64,000 bases of DNA from Serratia bockelmannii (GCF_008011855.1 NZ_VOUX01000007.1:62001-126000); one strand, 5' to 3'; counted from the first letter of the stretch, positions 1 through 9,470 are shown. Notes: generated from the sequence alone by a model not told the origin. Translations and numbers: made by a program.

Positions 1-1
1 C

Positions 2-436
2 ACCGACATCAACCCGGATTTCGTGATCGTCGGTGAAACCCGCTCTTACAACTGGGACATGATGCACAAAGCCGCCTATTTCGTGAGCAATGGGGCGCGC
101 TTTATCGCCACCAACCCGGATAGCCACGGCCACGGCTTCTCGCCGGCCTGCGGCGCACTGTGTGCCCCCATCGAGAAGATCACCGGCCGCAAGCCGTTTT
201 ACGTCGGCAAGCCCAGCCCGTGGATCATTCGCGCCGCACTGAACAAAATGCAGGCGCACTCGGAAGAAACGGTGATCGTCGGCGACAACCTGCGTACCGA
301 CATCTTGGCGGGCTTCCAGGCCGGCCTGGAAACCGTTCTGGTGCTGTCCGGTGTCTCCACGCTGAGCGACATCGAAACCATGCCGTTCCGCCCGAGCTAT
401 GTCTACCCTTCCGTCGCCGATATCACTATCTTCTGA
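2..436 (+). CDS. nagD: NagD, HAD-family nucleotide phosphatase (5'-truncated)
   Basis: This is the C-terminal ~144 residues of a HAD-superfamily phosphatase. The start lies outside the window and the frame is open from base 2. The segment EETVIVGDNLRTDILAGFQAG is the typical late HAD motif with the GDN/xxTD aspartates, and VGKPSPWIIRAAL carries the motif III lysine. E. coli NagD dephosphorylates nucleotide monophosphates and is the last gene of nagBACD. The gene order nagD-(chiC)-asnB matches the enterobacterial locus. The reading frame ends at the TGA just before a strong GC hairpin. The identity is secure apart from the missing N-terminus. Confidence 0.93.
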   Translation, partial: TDINPDFVIVGETRSYNWDMMHKAAYFVSNGARFIATNPDSHGHGFSPACGALCAPIEKITGRKPFYVGKPSPWIIRAALNKMQAHSEETVIVGDNLRTDILAGFQAGLETVLVLSGVSTLSDIETMPFRPSYVYPSVADITIF

Positions 437-443
437 TGCGGCC

Positions 444-470
444 ATGGCGGCCGTCCGGCCGCCATTATTT
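444..470 (+). terminator. Hairpin after nagD
   Basis: A 9-bp perfect stem, ATGGCGGCC/GGCCGCCAT, with a 4-nt loop lies 8 bases after the nagD stop. It is followed by ATTATTT rather than a clean T run. It probably ends the nag operon before chiC. Beyond it, at 493-503, is an AT-rich dyad GAATTtAATTC of unknown meaning. Confidence 0.55.
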
Positions 471-626
471 CCTTCTCCCTCAGCGTCAGTTTGAATTTAA
501 TTCGTTCATGGCAGCAAAAGGTTTCAGCCTGCCTGCATTAAAAATCCTCATTATAACTTTACGCCCCGCCAATAGCTGATATTGCCGGCGAGCGGAAAAC
601 CCTTACCCCTTATCAATGAGGCTACC

Positions 627-2069
627 ATGAGCACAAATAACATTATTAATGCCGTCGCCGCCGATGACGCGGCCATTATGCCGTCTATCGCCAATAAAAA
701 GATCCTGATGGGTTTCTGGCACAACTGGGCCGCCGGCGTCAGTGACGGCTATCAGCAAGGCCAGTTCACCAATATGAACCTGACCGACATTCCCGCCGAG
801 TACAACGTGGTGGCCGTCGCCTTTATGAAAGGCCAGGGCATCCCGACCTTCAAACCTTACAACCTGTCCGACGCCGAGTTTCGCCGCCAGGTAGGCGTGC
901 TGAACAGCCAGGGCCGCGCGGTGCTGATCTCCCTCGGCGGCGCAGACGCGCATATCGAGCTGAAAACCGGCGACGAGGACAAGCTGAAAGACGAGATTAT
1001 TCGCCTGGTGGAAGTCTATGGCTTCGACGGCCTGGATATCGATCTGGAACAGGCGGCGATCGGCGCCGCCAATAATAAAACCGTCTTGCCTGCGGCGCTG
1101 AAAAAAGTAAAAGACCATTACGCCGCCCAGGGGAAAAACTTTATTATCAGCATGGCGCCGGAATTCCCGTATTTGCGCACCAACGGCACCTACCTGGATT
1201 ATATTAACGCCCTCGAAGGCTATTACGACTTTATCGCGCCGCAATATTATAACCAGGGCGGCGACGGTATTTGGGTGGATGAACTCAATGCCTGGATCAC
1301 GCAGAATAACGACGCCATGAAAGAGGACTTCCTCTACTACCTGACGGAAAGCCTGGTTACCGGCACCCGCGGCTATGCGAAGATCCCGGCGGCGAAATTC
1401 GTCATCGGCCTGCCGAGCAACAACGATGCCGCCGCCACCGGCTACGTGGTCAACAAACAGGCGGTGTATAACGCTTTCTCGCGTCTCGACGCCAAAAACC
1501 TGTCGATCAAGGGCCTGATGACCTGGTCAATCAACTGGGATAACGGCAAGAGCAAAGCCGGCGTCGCCTACAATTGGGAGTTCAAAACCCGCTATGCGCC
1601 GCTGATTCAGGGCGGCGTCACCCCGCCGCCGGGAAAGCCTAATGCGCCGACGGCGCTGACGGTCTCCGAGCTGGGCGCCACCTCGCTGAAACTGAGCTGG
1701 GCCGCCGCCACCGGCGCCTCACCGATCGCCAGCTACACCGTCTACCGCAACGGCAACCCGATCGGCCAAACCGCCGGTCTGTCGCTGGCCGACAGCGGTC
1801 TGACGCCGGCAACCCAGTACAGCTACTTCGTTACCGCGACCGACACCCTGGGCAATACCTCCCTGCCGAGCAGTGCGCTGGCGGTCAAAACCGCCAACGA
1901 CGGCACGCCGCCCGATCCGGGCGCGCCCGAATGGCAGAACAACCACAGCTACAAAGCCGGCGACGTCGTGAGTTATAAAGGCAAGAAATACACCTGTATT
2001 CAGGCGCACACCTCCAATGCCGGCTGGACGCCGGATGCCGCGTTCACCCTCTGGCAGCTCATCGCCTAA
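627..2069 (+). CDS. chiC: Chitinase C (GH18 endochitinase with FnIII and CBM5/12 domains)
   Basis: A 480-residue GH18 chitinase that hydrolyses internal beta-1,4-GlcNAc bonds of chitin. The catalytic motif DGLDIDLE ends at Glu141, the acid/base. A fibronectin type III domain follows at about 338-425, then a CBM5/12 chitin-binding domain at about 430-480 (PEWQNNHSYKAGDVVSYKG). There is no signal peptide, as known for Serratia ChiC, which is released by the holin/endolysin chiWXYZ (type 10) route encoded elsewhere. I chose the ATG at 627 because it follows an ATGAGG ribosome site and gives the known N-terminus MSTNN. An in-frame ATG at 582 lacks support. The gene sits between nagD and asnB, so it is a Serratia insertion relative to E. 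coli. The identity is close to certain. Confidence 0.97.
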   Translation: MSTNNIINAVAADDAAIMPSIANKKILMGFWHNWAAGVSDGYQQGQFTNMNLTDIPAEYNVVAVAFMKGQGIPTFKPYNLSDAEFRRQVGVLNSQGRAVLISLGGADAHIELKTGDEDKLKDEIIRLVEVYGFDGLDIDLEQAAIGAANNKTVLPAALKKVKDHYAAQGKNFIISMAPEFPYLRTNGTYLDYINALEGYYDFIAPQYYNQGGDGIWVDELNAWITQNNDAMKEDFLYYLTESLVTGTRGYAKIPAAKFVIGLPSNNDAAATGYVVNKQAVYNAFSRLDAKNLSIKGLMTWSINWDNGKSKAGVAYNWEFKTRYAPLIQGGVTPPPGKPNAPTALTVSELGATSLKLSWAAATGASPIASYTVYRNGNPIGQTAGLSLADSGLTPATQYSYFVTATDTLGNTSLPSSALAVKTANDGTPPDPGAPEWQNNHSYKAGDVVSYKGKKYTCIQAHTSNAGWTPDAAFTLWQLIA

Positions 2070-2079
2070 TCGCTAATCG

Positions 2080-2104
2080 ATTGCCGGTCAAACTGGCCGG
2101 CAAT
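2080..2104 (+). terminator. Hairpin after chiC
   Basis: An 8-bp inverted repeat ATTGCCGG/CCGGCAAT starts 10 bases after the chiC stop. It has no T tract, so it may protect the mRNA 3' end rather than terminate transcription. The ~250 bases from here to asnB hold no ORF and presumably carry the asnB promoter. Confidence 0.4.
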
Positions 2105-2352
2105 CCCGCCATCACGCTAAAAATTGCATAATCGACAATTTTTTACGCCGATAACTGAAAATCCGTTAAAAACCTCAGCCACGCAAACAACTATTTCTCA
2201 GCGCATGGCTAAAACGCTTGCATCCTCCGCAGCTTTTGGCGCATTTTCATAACCACAGCGCAGCAAAACCGCGTTATCGCTGATAAATCGGCAATGCTGC
2301 CCATAACAGTAAAAACAACATCACAGTCATAAAAGCCCGTTAGGAGAGTTGT

Positions 2353-4017
2353 ATGTGTTCTATTTTCGGTGTGCTCGATCTGAAGTCCGATCCCGTTGAA
2401 CTGCGTAAGAAAGCGCTGGAGCTGTCACGTCTGATGCGCCACCGCGGCCCGGATTGGTCCGGCGTTTACGCCAGCGACAAAGCCATTTTGGCCCACGAAC
2501 GCCTGTCGATCGTCGACGTCAACAACGGCGCTCAACCGCTGTACAACGCTGCGCACACCCACGTTTTGGCGGTCAACGGCGAAATTTACAACCACCAGGC
2601 GCTTCGCCAACAGCTGAGCGACCGCTATGCGTTCCAGACCGGCTCCGACTGTGAAGTAATCCTGGCGCTGTATCAGGAGAAAGGACCGGACTTCCTCGAC
2701 GATCTGCAAGGCATGTTCGCTTTTGCCCTGTATGACACTGAAAAAGACGCCTACCTGATCGGCCGCGATCACCTGGGCATCATCCCGCTGTACATGGGCC
2801 ATGACGAACACGGCAACCTGTACGTTGCCTCGGAAATGAAAGCGCTGGTGCCGGTGTGCCGCACCATCAAGGAATTCCCGGCCGGCAGCTACCTGTGGAG
2901 CCAGGACGGTGAGATCCGCGAATATTATCGCCGCGACTGGTTCGATTACGACAGCGTCAAGGACAACGTGACCGACGCCGCCGCCCTGCGCACCGCGCTG
3001 GAAGAGTCGGTGAAAAGCCACCTGATGTCCGACGTGCCTTACGGCGTGCTGCTGTCGGGCGGGCTGGATTCCTCGGTCATCTCGGCGATCACCAAGAAGT
3101 ACGCTGCGCGCCGCGTGGAGGATCAGGAACGCAGCGAGGCCTGGTGGCCGCAGCTGCACTCCTTCGCCGTCGGGCTGGAAGGCTCGCCGGATCTGCGCGC
3201 CGCGCAAGAGGTGGCTAACCACCTGGGCACCGTGCACCATGAGATCCACTTCACCGTGCAGGAAGGGCTGGACGCCATCCGCGACGTGATTTATCACATC
3301 GAAACCTACGACGTCACCACCATTCGCGCCTCGACGCCGATGTACCTGATGTCGCGCAAAATCAAGGCGATGGGCATCAAGATGGTGCTTTCCGGCGAAG
3401 GCGCGGACGAAGTGTTCGGCGGCTACCTGTACTTCCATAAGGCGCCGGACGCCCGCGAATTCCACGAAGAGACCGTGCGCAAACTGCTGGCGCTGCACAT
3501 GTTCGACTGCGCGCGCGCCAACAAGGCGATGTCCGCCTGGGGCGTCGAAGCCCGCGTGCCGTTCCTGGACAAGAAATTCCTCGACGTGGCGATGCGCGTC
3601 AACCCGAAAGATAAAATGTGCGGCAACGGCAAAATGGAAAAACACATCGTTCGCGAATGTTTCGAGTCCTATTTGCCCGCCAGCGTGGCCTGGCGCCAGA
3701 AAGAGCAGTTCTCCGACGGCGTCGGCTATAGCTGGATCGACACGTTAAAAGAGGTGGCTGCGCAGCAAATTAGCGATCAACAGCTCGAAACCGCGCGTTT
3801 CCGCTTCCCGTACAACACGCCAACGTCGAAAGAAGGCTACCTGTACCGCGAAATCTTCGAAGAGCTGTTCCCGCTGCCGAGCGCCGCCGAATGCGTACCG
3901 GGCGGCCCGTCCGTCGCCTGCTCGTCCGCCAAGGCCATCGAGTGGGATGAATCGTTCAAGAAGATGGACGATCCTTCCGGCCGCGCCGTTGGCGTGCACC
4001 AGGCCGCCTATAAATAA
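2353..4017 (+). CDS. asnB: Asparagine synthetase B (glutamine-hydrolysing)
   Basis: A 554-residue enzyme that makes asparagine from aspartate, ATP and glutamine. The N-terminal class II glutamine amidotransferase domain starts MCSIFGVLD, so Cys2 is the nucleophile after removal of Met1. The synthetase domain carries the PP-loop LLSGGLDSSVIS near residue 235 and the LSGEGADEVFGGY motif near residue 345. The length matches E. coli AsnB. The start follows TAGGAGAG seven bases upstream. The gene is monocistronic, with a strong terminator 20 bases after the stop. The order nagD-asnB-tRNA operon is conserved in enterobacteria. Confidence 0.97.
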   Translation: MCSIFGVLDLKSDPVELRKKALELSRLMRHRGPDWSGVYASDKAILAHERLSIVDVNNGAQPLYNAAHTHVLAVNGEIYNHQALRQQLSDRYAFQTGSDCEVILALYQEKGPDFLDDLQGMFAFALYDTEKDAYLIGRDHLGIIPLYMGHDEHGNLYVASEMKALVPVCRTIKEFPAGSYLWSQDGEIREYYRRDWFDYDSVKDNVTDAAALRTALEESVKSHLMSDVPYGVLLSGGLDSSVISAITKKYAARRVEDQERSEAWWPQLHSFAVGLEGSPDLRAAQEVANHLGTVHHEIHFTVQEGLDAIRDVIYHIETYDVTTIRASTPMYLMSRKIKAMGIKMVLSGEGADEVFGGYLYFHKAPDAREFHEETVRKLLALHMFDCARANKAMSAWGVEARVPFLDKKFLDVAMRVNPKDKMCGNGKMEKHIVRECFESYLPASVAWRQKEQFSDGVGYSWIDTLKEVAAQQISDQQLETARFRFPYNTPTSKEGYLYREIFEELFPLPSAAECVPGGPSVACSSAKAIEWDESFKKMDDPSGRAVGVHQAAYK

Positions 4018-4037
4018 TTGCGCGGCATTTCCTTCAG

Positions 4038-4062
4038 GGCGGGCCTTTTGGCCCGCCTTTTT
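4038..4062 (+). terminator. Rho-independent terminator of asnB
   Basis: An 8-bp perfect GC stem, GGCGGGCC/GGCCCGCC, with a TTTT loop, followed by five T residues. Confidence 0.9.
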
Positions 4063-4167
4063 GTTGCCTTTTCCCCCCGCCAACTGCCTGAATTGCCGAT
4101 TTTATCGCCATAATGTTCACAACCCAGACAAACGGCGCTTCCGGGCGCTTTTTCGGGAAAAAACTTG

Positions 4168-4200
4168 TTGACGCAAATCGGTCATATACGCATAATGCGC
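4168..4200 (+). promoter_or_regulatory. Promoter of the tRNA operon, stringent type
   Basis: A -35 TTGACG (4168-4173) and a -10 CATAAT (4191-4196) are separated by exactly 17 bp. The -10 is followed by the GC-rich discriminator GCGCCCC. This is the usual form of stable-RNA promoters inhibited by ppGpp/DksA. Transcription would start about 30 bases before the first tRNA. Confidence 0.8.
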
Positions 4201-4235
4201 CCCGCAACGCCGATGAAGGCAAAGCAAAAAAAGAG

Positions 4236-4312
4236 GGCTACGTAGCTCAGCTGGTTAGAGCACATCACTCATAATGATGGGGTCACAGGTTCGAATCCCG
4301 TCGTAGCCACCA
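4236..4312 (+). tRNA. metT: tRNA-Met (CAT), elongator, copy 1
   Basis: A 77-nt cloverleaf starting GGCTACG and ending CGTAGCC-ACCA, with anticodon loop CTCATAA and encoded CCA. It matches E. coli metT/metU and is the first gene of the tRNA operon. Confidence 0.95.
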
Positions 4313-4328
4313 TCTCTTTTTTGTATTT

Positions 4329-4413
4329 GCGGGAGTGGCGAAATTGGTAGACGCACCAGATTTAGGTTCTGGCGCCGCAAGGTGTGCGAGTTCAAGTCTC
4401 GCCTCCCGCACCA
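4329..4413 (+). tRNA. leuW: tRNA-Leu (TAG)
   Basis: An 85-nt class II tRNA with acceptor stem GCGGGAG/CTCCCGC, a long variable arm (CGCCGCAAGGTGTG), anticodon loop TTTAGGT and encoded CCA. It matches E. coli leuW and is the second gene of the operon. Confidence 0.95.
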
Positions 4414-4443
4414 TTTCTCTTCATCGTCGGCGCAGTATGTTGA

Positions 4444-4518
4444 TGGGGTATCGCCAAGCGGTAAGGCACCGGTTTTTGATACCGGCATTCCCTGGTTCGA
4501 ATCCAGGTACCCCAGCCA
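4444..4518 (+). tRNA. glnU: tRNA-Gln (TTG), copy 1
   Basis: A 75-nt tRNA with acceptor TGGGGTA/TACCCCA, anticodon TTG in loop TTTTGAT and encoded CCA. It is identical to the next tRNA-Gln. Confidence 0.95.
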
Positions 4519-4562
4519 TATTCTTTCGGGAATGGGGTTTCAACATAAGATTTGTTTGCAGG

Positions 4563-4637
4563 TGGGGTATCGCCAAGCGGTAAGGCACCGGTTTTTGATA
4601 CCGGCATTCCCTGGTTCGAATCCAGGTACCCCAGCCA
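4563..4637 (+). tRNA. glnW: tRNA-Gln (TTG), copy 2
   Basis: A second identical 75-nt tRNA-Gln(TTG), 44 bases after the first. This matches E. coli glnW in order and sequence. Confidence 0.95.
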
Positions 4638-4678
4638 TAACAAACTGCTTGCAAATCAAAGAAGTAAAAAGTAAGATC

Positions 4679-4755
4679 GGCTACGTAGCTCAGCTGGTTA
4701 GAGCACATCACTCATAATGATGGGGTCACAGGTTCAAATCCCGTCGTAGCCACCA
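4679..4755 (+). tRNA. metU: tRNA-Met (CAT), elongator, copy 2
   Basis: A 77-nt tRNA identical to the first tRNA-Met except for one base in the T loop, where TTCAAAT replaces TTCGAAT. Both bases occur at that purine position in functional tRNAs. Confidence 0.95.
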
Positions 4756-4759
4756 TAAT

Positions 4760-4834
4760 TGGGGTGTCGCCAAGCGGTAAGGCTCTGGTTTCTGATACCA
4801 GCATACCCAGGTTCGAATCCTGGCACCCCAGCCA
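4760..4834 (+). tRNA. glnV: tRNA-Gln (CTG)
   Basis: A 75-nt tRNA-Gln with anticodon CTG and acceptor TGGGGTG/CACCCCA. Only 4 bases separate it from metU. E. coli has two CTG copies here (glnV, glnX); this locus has one. Confidence 0.94.
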
Positions 4835-4841
4835 TATTTAG

Positions 4842-4866
4842 AAAAGCCCGCTTAGGCGGGCTTTTT
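4842..4866 (+). terminator. Terminator of the tRNA operon
   Basis: AAAAGCCCGC-ttag-GCGGGCTTTTT is a symmetrical hairpin with A and T flanks. It can end the tRNA operon and, on the other strand, ubiF. Confidence 0.9.
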
Positions 4867-4921
4867 GCTGTCTGGCGTTCGGCCAATCCTAACGGGCCCA
4901 GCCACCGCTGAGCCCTGTCGG

Positions 4922-6103
4922 TTACAATCCCAAGGCGTACTTCAACGCATGCTCTTTCAGCTTGCCCGCCCGCTGCGCGGCCATCAGCGCCAGATTGCGC
5001 GCCACGGTCAGCGGCGCCAGGTTATTGCTGAAGGCGGTATAGAACAGATCCATGCCGCTCTGCATCAACAGATTGTCGGTACGGCGGCGGCGTTGATAGC
5101 GCAGCAGCACCGCCTCGCCGCTCCAGTCTTCTCCCTGCTCTCGCGCCTCGCTCAGCACGTTCAGCAAGGCATCCACATCGCGATACCCCAGATTGACGCC
5201 CTGCCCGGCCAGCGGGTTGATGGTATGCGCCGCATCGCCCACCAGCGCCAGCCCCGGCAGCACGTAGCGCTGCGCATGACGCCGCGTCAGCGGGAACGAT
5301 CCGGCAGCGTGCACCTTGACCGGGCCCAGTCGTGCCGGGAAAGCGGTAGCGATTTCGCGCTCCAGCTGCGCCGGCGGCATCGCCTGCAGTTGGCGAATGC
5401 GCTGCGGGCTGTCATACCACACCAGCGACGCCCAGCTGTCGTACAGCGGCAGGAAGGCGCGCGGCCCGGACGGGAAGAAGCGCTGCCAGGTCACATCCTG
5501 CTGCGGCGCGCCGGTATCGACGGTGATCAACATGCACGCCTGACGATATTGCCAGCCGTTGGTGCCGATCGCCGCCAGCTTGCGCACCTGCGAGTTGGCC
5601 CCGTCGGCACCGACAACCAGCCGCGCTTGCAGCGTCTCGCCGCTGTCCAGCGTCAGTTGCCAGGCATTGTCCGCCCGCTGCAGCGATTGCAGCCTGGCGG
5701 GGCACAGCAGCGTCAGGTTGGCGCACTGCGCGAACTGTTGCCACAGCCCCAGCTGCAGAATGCGGTTTTCCACCATAAAGCCCAGCTCGGGCAGCCCCAG
5801 GGACACCGCGTCGAACGCCACGCGCGACGACGCCCACTCCCAGGTCTCCAGCCGGCGATACGGCGCCGTACGCATCGCCGTCACGGCCTGCCAGGTGCCG
5901 AGCTGTTTCAGCAGCCCCACCGAGGTGCAGCCGATCGCGGAAATGCGCAGGTCCGGCGGGCTTTGCGCCTCGAACGCCTGCGGCGCCTGATGTTCCAGCA
6001 ACGCCACCGACCAGCCCGCCTGCGCCAGCCCCAGGGCCGCCGCCGCGCCGACCATGCCGCCACCCACCACCACCGCGTCATACCGATTTTGAGATGTCTT
6101 CAT
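4922..6103 (-). CDS. ubiF: 3-demethoxyubiquinol 3-hydroxylase UbiF
   Basis: A 393-residue FAD-dependent aromatic hydroxylase of ubiquinone synthesis. The Rossmann motif VVVGGGMVGAAAALGLAQAG is near residues 10-29, and the second FAD motif GLALVGDAAHTINPLAGQG near residue 285. The C-terminus GKLKEHALKYALGL is typical of UbiF. I chose the ATG at 6103 because it gives the family length (391 in E. coli). The frame stays open upstream to 6220, but those residues do not resemble UbiF. Ribosome-site support is weak (AGCCAAT). It is divergent from miaB, as in E. coli. Confidence 0.95.
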   Translation of the reverse strand: MKTSQNRYDAVVVGGGMVGAAAALGLAQAGWSVALLEHQAPQAFEAQSPPDLRISAIGCTSVGLLKQLGTWQAVTAMRTAPYRRLETWEWASSRVAFDAVSLGLPELGFMVENRILQLGLWQQFAQCANLTLLCPARLQSLQRADNAWQLTLDSGETLQARLVVGADGANSQVRKLAAIGTNGWQYRQACMLITVDTGAPQQDVTWQRFFPSGPRAFLPLYDSWASLVWYDSPQRIRQLQAMPPAQLEREIATAFPARLGPVKVHAAGSFPLTRRHAQRYVLPGLALVGDAAHTINPLAGQGVNLGYRDVDALLNVLSEAREQGEDWSGEAVLLRYQRRRRTDNLLMQSGMDLFYTAFSNNLAPLTVARNLALMAAQRAGKLKEHALKYALGL

Positions 6104-6300
6104 ATTGGCTATGTTTTCTATGTGAATGCTCGCCATCCCACCCGACATGGCGTTTTGCGCAGTGTACCGGATTTTCGCTTCGGCTTCAGGTTGCGTGCCA
6201 TTTTCCCCCGCGCTGGTCACAACGGCGGCAAATGATTACAATACGCGCCCTGCATGTCGCGTAACGCAACTTTCGCTCCGCACTGAGTAATGGCAAGTCA

Positions 6301-7725
6301 ATGACGAAAAAACTACATATCAAAACCTGGGGCTGCCAGATGAATGAGTACGATTCATCAAAAATGGCCGACCTGTTGAACAGCACGCACGGCTTCGAGT
6401 GGACCGACAACGCCGAGGAAGCGGACGTGCTGTTGCTGAACACCTGCTCGATCCGTGAAAAAGCGCAGGAGAAAGTTTTCGCCATGCTGGGGCGCTGGCG
6501 CTTGCTGAAAGAGAAGAATCCGTCTGTCATCATCGGCGTCGGCGGTTGCGTGGCCTCGCAAGAAGGCGAACTGATCCGCAGCCGCGCGCCTTGCGTCGAC
6601 GTGGTATTCGGCCCGCAGACCCTGCACCGCCTGCCGGAAATGATCAATCACGTTCAGGGCACCCGCAGCCCGGTGGTCGATATCAGCTTCCCGGAGATCG
6701 AAAAATTCGACCGCCTGCCGGAGCCGCGCGCCGAAGGCCCGACCGCCTTCGTGTCGATCATGGAAGGCTGCAACAAATACTGCACTTTCTGCGTGGTGCC
6801 TTACACCCGCGGCGAGGAAGTGAGCCGCCCGAGCGACGACGTGCTGTTCGAAATCGCCCAGCTGGCGGCGCAGGGCGTGCGCGAGGTCAACCTGCTCGGC
6901 CAAAACGTCAACGCTTACCGCGGCGCGACGCATGACGGCGATATCTGCTCATTCGCCGAACTGCTGCGCCTGGTGGCGGCCATCGACGGCATCGATCGCA
7001 TTCGCTTCACCACCAGCCACCCGATCGAGTTCACCGACGACATTATCGCGGTGTACGAAGACACGCCGGAGCTGGTCAGCTTCCTGCATCTGCCGGTGCA
7101 GAGCGGTTCGGACCGCATCCTGACCATGATGAAACGCGCGCATACCGCGCTGGAGTATAAGGCGATTATCCGCAAGCTGCGCAAGGCGCGGCCGGCCATC
7201 CAGCTGAGCTCCGATTTCATCGTCGGTTTCCCGGGCGAAAGCCAGGCCGACTTCGAACAGACCATGAACCTGATCGCCGACGTCAACTTCGACGTCAGCT
7301 TCAGCTTCATCTATTCGTCGCGCCCCGGTACGCCGGCGGCGGACATGGTCGACGACGTCAGCGAAGAAGAGAAAAAGCAGCGGCTGTACATTCTGCAGGA
7401 TCGCATCAACCAGCAGGCGCTGCAGTTCAGCCGTCGCATGCTCGGCACCGTCCAGCGCATTCTGGTGGAGGGCACCTCGCGTAAAAGCGTGATGGAGCTG
7501 GCCGGGCGCACGGAGTGCAACCGTGTGGTAAACTTCGAAGGCACGCCCGACATGATCGGCCAATTTGTCGACGTGGAAATTACCGAGGTGCTGACCAACA
7601 CCCTGCGTGGCGCAGTGGTGCGCACCGAACAGCAGATGGATCTGCGCGTACATGAATCCCCGCAGTCGGTGATCGCCCGTACCCGCAAAGAAAACGCGCT
7701 GGGCGTCGGCATTTACCAGCCCTGA
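6301..7725 (+). CDS. miaB: tRNA-2-methylthio-N6-dimethylallyladenosine synthase MiaB
   Basis: A 474-residue radical-SAM methylthiotransferase that adds the 2-methylthio group to i6A37 of tRNAs reading UNN codons. The N-terminal UPF0004 domain has cluster cysteines C12, C49 and C83. The radical-SAM cluster is C157, C161 and C164 ([10 protein letters not shown]). A TRAM domain lies near 378-441. The length equals E. coli MiaB. It is divergent from ubiF, with about 200 bases between starts. Confidence 0.97.
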   Translation: MTKKLHIKTWGCQMNEYDSSKMADLLNSTHGFEWTDNAEEADVLLLNTCSIREKAQEKVFAMLGRWRLLKEKNPSVIIGVGGCVASQEGELIRSRAPCVDVVFGPQTLHRLPEMINHVQGTRSPVVDISFPEIEKFDRLPEPRAEGPTAFVSIMEGCNKYCTFCVVPYTRGEEVSRPSDDVLFEIAQLAAQGVREVNLLGQNVNAYRGATHDGDICSFAELLRLVAAIDGIDRIRFTTSHPIEFTDDIIAVYEDTPELVSFLHLPVQSGSDRILTMMKRAHTALEYKAIIRKLRKARPAIQLSSDFIVGFPGESQADFEQTMNLIADVNFDVSFSFIYSSRPGTPAADMVDDVSEEEKKQRLYILQDRINQQALQFSRRMLGTVQRILVEGTSRKSVMELAGRTECNRVVNFEGTPDMIGQFVDVEITEVLTNTLRGAVVRTEQQMDLRVHESPQSVIARTRKENALGVGIYQP

Positions 7726-7781
7726 CGCCGCGGCGGCCGCCTTATCGCCGCCCGTTCGCGCTACTCCTTACCGTTTCTCCG

Positions 7782-7820
7782 CCGGGCGTCCGCGCCCGGT
7801 GATGTTCTTTTTTTATTTTT
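7782..7820 (+). terminator. Hairpin plus T-rich tract after miaB
   Basis: A CCGGGCG/CGCCCGG stem (7782-7799) is followed after ten bases by T7-A-T5. The offset between stem and T tract makes simple intrinsic termination uncertain. The AT-rich stretch may instead belong to the promoter of the next gene. Confidence 0.35.
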
Positions 7821-7844
7821 TTATTGTTGAAGAGGCGACATAAC

Positions 7845-8180
7845 ATGCAACTCCCACACTGCCCGAAGTGCAACTCCGAATACACCTACCAGGACAATGC
7901 CCTGTTCATCTGCCCTGAGTGCGCCCACGAGTGGAGCGACAGCGCCCCGGCGGAAGATCAGGACGCGCTGATCGTCAAAGACGCCAACGGCAACCTGCTG
8001 GCGGACGGCGACGCGGTCACCGTGATCAAGGATCTGAAGGTCAAAGGCAGCTCCTCGATGCTGAAGATTGGCACCAAGGTGAAAAACATTCGCCTGGTGG
8101 AAGGCGATCACAACATCGACTGCAAAATCGACGGTTTCGGCCCGATGAAGCTGAAATCCGAGTTCGTGAAAAAGAACTGA
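7845..8180 (+). CDS. yjdM: YjdM/PhnA-family zinc-ribbon protein
   Basis: A 111-residue protein of the PhnA/YjdM family. The N-terminal zinc ribbon has C6-x2-C9 and C23-x2-C26 (CPKCNSEY...CPECAHEW). The C-terminal domain contains [23 protein letters not shown], typical of the family. It was once linked to phosphonate use because it lies near phn genes in E. coli, but the true role is unknown. The ATG at 7845 follows AGAGG at 7830-7834. It stands alone between miaB and ybeZ, a position not used in E. coli, and has its own terminator. Confidence 0.9.
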   Translation: MQLPHCPKCNSEYTYQDNALFICPECAHEWSDSAPAEDQDALIVKDANGNLLADGDAVTVIKDLKVKGSSSMLKIGTKVKNIRLVEGDHNIDCKIDGFGPMKLKSEFVKKN

Positions 8181-8205
8181 TTCCCAGCGGCCTTGTTCTG
8201 TGATG

Positions 8206-8237
8206 ACGCGGCGGGCTTTGCGCCCCGCCGCGTTTTT
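8206..8237 (+). terminator. Terminator of yjdM
   Basis: A ten-base stem ACGCGGCGGG/CCCGCCGCGT is followed by a T6 run, 25 bases after the yjdM stop. Confidence 0.88.
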
Positions 8238-8414
8238 TCCTTATCTTCCCTTGAATTCCGCCGACGGCGCACAGATAGATCAGCGGTAAACTTGCGCCGT
8301 TGCGGCGCACCATGAATAATTCAAGAAAGAGAGTATTCAGGCTCGCCCTGAACGCGCGCGTCCCGGACGCGCTATGTGACATCAACCAGGCCCGATGTGA
8401 CCTAGAGGAATAGT

Positions 8415-9470
8415 TTGAACGTCGCAACACAAGAAATTTTGTTAGAGCCCGCAGACAATAAGCGTTTGCTCAGCCTGTGCGGCCCGTTTGATGACAACAT
8501 CAAGCAACTCGAGCGCCGATTGGGCATCGAAATCAATCGCCGCGACAACCGTTTCAAGCTGGTTGGCAAAAACCTGTGCGTGGTTGCCGCCGCCGATATC
8601 CTGCGCCATCTGTACGTGGATACCGCGCCGATTCGCGGCGTGATCCCGGATATCGATCCGGAGCAAATCCATCTGGCGATCAAAGAGAGTCGGGTGCTGG
8701 AACAGGTGGCGGACAGCGTGCCGGATTACGGCAAGGCGGTCACCATCAAAACCAAGCGCGGTATGGTGAAACCGCGCACGCCTAACCAGGCGCAGTACAT
8801 CGCCAATATTCTCGATCACGACATCACCTTCGGCATCGGCCCGGCGGGCACCGGCAAAACCTACCTGGCGGTCGCCGCTGCGGTGGATGCGCTGGAACGC
8901 CAGGAAATTCGCCGCATACTGCTGACCCGCCCTGCGGTCGAAGCCGGCGAAAAGCTGGGCTTCCTGCCCGGCGATCTGAGCCAGAAGGTCGATCCTTATC
9001 TGCGCCCGTTGTACGACGCCCTGTTCGAAATGCTGGGCTTCGAGCGCGTGGAGAAGCTCATCGAACGCAATGTGATCGAAGTCGCGCCGCTGGCCTATAT
9101 GCGCGGCCGCACGCTGAACGACGCCTTTATCATCCTGGATGAGAGCCAGAACACCACCATCGAGCAGATGAAGATGTTCCTGACACGCATCGGCTTCAAC
9201 TCGAAGGCGGTCATCACCGGCGACGTCACCCAGATCGACCTGCCGCGCAACCAGAAATCCGGCCTGCGCCATGCGGTGGAAGTGCTGTCGGACGTGGAGG
9301 AGCTGAGCTTCAACTTCTTCCACAGCGAAGACGTGGTGCGCCACCCGGTGGTGGCCCGCGTGGTCATCGCCTATGAGGCCTGGGAAGCCGCCGAACAGAA
9401 ACGCAAAGACGCGATTGCCGAGCAACGTAAGCGCGAGGCGCTCGCCGCCTCCGAGCAGGAGACACCATGA
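8415..9470 (+). CDS. ybeZ: PhoH-like ATPase YbeZ (TTG start)
   Basis: A 351-residue PhoH-family P-loop ATPase associated with the endoribonuclease YbeY. Walker A is GPAGTGKT at 142-149 and Walker B is FIILDES near 236-242. The predicted start is TTG at 8415, with AGAGGAA at 8404-8410. It gives the family N-terminus ([15 protein letters not shown]), and no nearby ATG fits. The gene overlaps ybeY by four bases (ATGA), so the two are translationally coupled. The order ybeZ-ybeY-corC-lnt is conserved in enterobacteria. Confidence 0.95.
   Translation: MNVATQEILLEPADNKRLLSLCGPFDDNIKQLERRLGIEINRRDNRFKLVGKNLCVVAAADILRHLYVDTAPIRGVIPDIDPEQIHLAIKESRVLEQVADSVPDYGKAVTIKTKRGMVKPRTPNQAQYIANILDHDITFGIGPAGTGKTYLAVAAAVDALERQEIRRILLTRPAVEAGEKLGFLPGDLSQKVDPYLRPLYDALFEMLGFERVEKLIERNVIEVAPLAYMRGRTLNDAFIILDESQNTTIEQMKMFLTRIGFNSKAVITGDVTQIDLPRNQKSGLRHAVEVLSDVEELSFNFFHSEDVVRHPVVARVVIAYEAWEAAEQKRKDAIAEQRKREALAASEQETP

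Noticed and set aside
582-626. In-frame upstream ATG extending chiC by 15 residues
   Set aside because: It has no ribosome site, and the ATG at 627 gives the known ChiC N-terminus.
2425-3645. Long antisense open frame of 406 codons inside asnB
   Set aside because: It is a mirror of GC-rich codons; the product is rich in His, Arg and Val repeats with no domain, and asnB is certain.
4444-4637. Direct repeat as possible mobile element
   Set aside because: It is simply two identical tRNA-Gln genes, as in E. coli glnU/glnW.
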